A stretch of 5,938 nucleotides of DNA, from positions 1 to 5,938 of the forward strand of contig JAMDCN010000005.1 of the NCBI GenBank assembly GCA_023489025.1, in the 5' to 3' direction. This DNA comes from Deltaproteobacteria bacterium (GTDB lineage: Bacteria > Desulfobacterota_E > Deferrimicrobia > Deferrimicrobiales > Deferrimicrobiaceae). A program made the translations under genes and the position numbers. Position 1 is the stretch's first letter, and each line of letters begins with the position of its first letter. Of this stretch, positions 5,808 through 5,938 are shown piece by piece. A model generated the notes under the pieces. It ran no database searches, was not told the DNA's origin, and saw nothing but the letters and a program-made list of their open reading frames with translations.

Positions 5808-5897
5808 GGGGGCCGGACTTCCCTCATCCACCCTTCTCACCTCGACGCCCGGCGTGTGTGCGGGTTTCGGTTGATCCCCGTCCCGTATCTCACTTCA
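5808..5897. repeat. Direct repeat copy B, upstream of the abiE toxin gene
   Basis: Same orientation as copy A at 4221-4310, offset by exactly 1587 bases with no gaps needed. The best-conserved blocks are GGCCGGACTTCCC near the start, CCATCCACCC/TCATCCACCC, CGTGTG and CTCACTTC at the end. The palindrome ACGCCCGGCGT lies at 5845-5855. The end of this copy coincides with a minus-strand stop codon at 5895-5897 of a possible gene entering from the right edge. Confidence 0.75.
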
Positions 5898-5938
5898 GCG
5901 CAACAGCCGCCCTCCCGTCAACTCGACGAAGAACCGTT
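5895..5938 (-). CDS. Possible C-terminus of a gene entering from the right edge
   Basis: One minus-strand frame reads RFFVELTGGRLLR and then TGA (5897-5895). Its composition looks protein-like, but 13 residues are too few to identify a family, and the other two minus frames are also open for part of this stretch. If real, it would be a same-strand gene upstream of the abiE operon, ending exactly where repeat copy B begins. Confidence 0.25.
   Translation of the reverse strand, partial: RFFVELTGGRLLR

Noticed and set aside
5808..5830. RNase P RNA fragment (minus-strand GGGAAGTCCGGCC resembles its conserved start)
   Set aside because: Only this short block resembles it; the other conserved RNase P segments are absent, and the block is present in both repeat copies.
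4221..5897. Integron attC sites as an explanation of the repeats
   Set aside because: Copy A contains a GTTGAAC resembling the attC core, but copy B does not, and neither copy shows the long imperfect hairpin or paired RYYYAAC/GTTRRRY ends. No integrase is seen.

Overview
The window is 5.9 kb of mostly high-GC bacterial DNA. Sample 60-base lines in the nth and MocR-type regulator genes hold 43 and 39 G/C. Nothing in it names a species. The gene styles (ICMT/NnrU-like membrane methyltransferase next to nth, a DUF6125-like protein, an AbiE module) would fit a Desulfobacterota/Deltaproteobacteria-like chromosome, but that is a weak inference. No rRNA, tRNA, CRISPR array or recognisable transposase was seen.

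Layout. (1) 1-261, minus: N-terminal part of an MNT-type nucleotidyltransferase, cut by the left edge. (2) 262-517: a spacer with a possible promoter, a 6-bp hairpin and a weak terminator candidate. (3) 518-1942, minus: a MocR/YdcR-type GntR regulator with an aminotransferase-like domain. (4) 1943-2133: a divergent control region with a good sigma70-type promoter for the regulator and dyad elements around its predicted start of transcription. (5) 2134-2667, plus: a DUF6125-like protein in clearly AT-richer DNA (about 40-43% G+C in sampled lines), probably an acquired gene. (6) 2668-2839: a GC-rich segment with several nested pairings and a few sequence blocks recalling the SAM-I riboswitch core. 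(7) 2840-3454 and 3534-4172, plus: an ICMT/NnrU-like methyltransferase, then endonuclease III (nth), probably co-transcribed. (8) 4331-5739, minus: an AbiE-type toxin-antitoxin pair, toxin gene first, antitoxin second, with a 4-base ATGA overlap. (9) The right edge may hold the last codons of another minus-strand gene.

How it fits together. The methyltransferase and nth look like ordinary chromosomal genes. The accessory signals are the AT-rich DUF6125-like gene beside the MocR regulator and the AbiE module. The AbiE module is bracketed by two directly repeated, about 90-base, roughly 70% identical sequences (4221-4310 and 5808-5897). Each copy lies just downstream of a minus-strand stop codon, and each carries an 11-base odd palindrome whose differences between copies are complementary. 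That repeat pair is the most unusual structure in the window. Two different nucleotidyltransferase-fold proteins of kinds used in toxin-antitoxin systems (MNT at the left edge, AbiEii at the right) occur within 6 kb, which suggests an accessory region.
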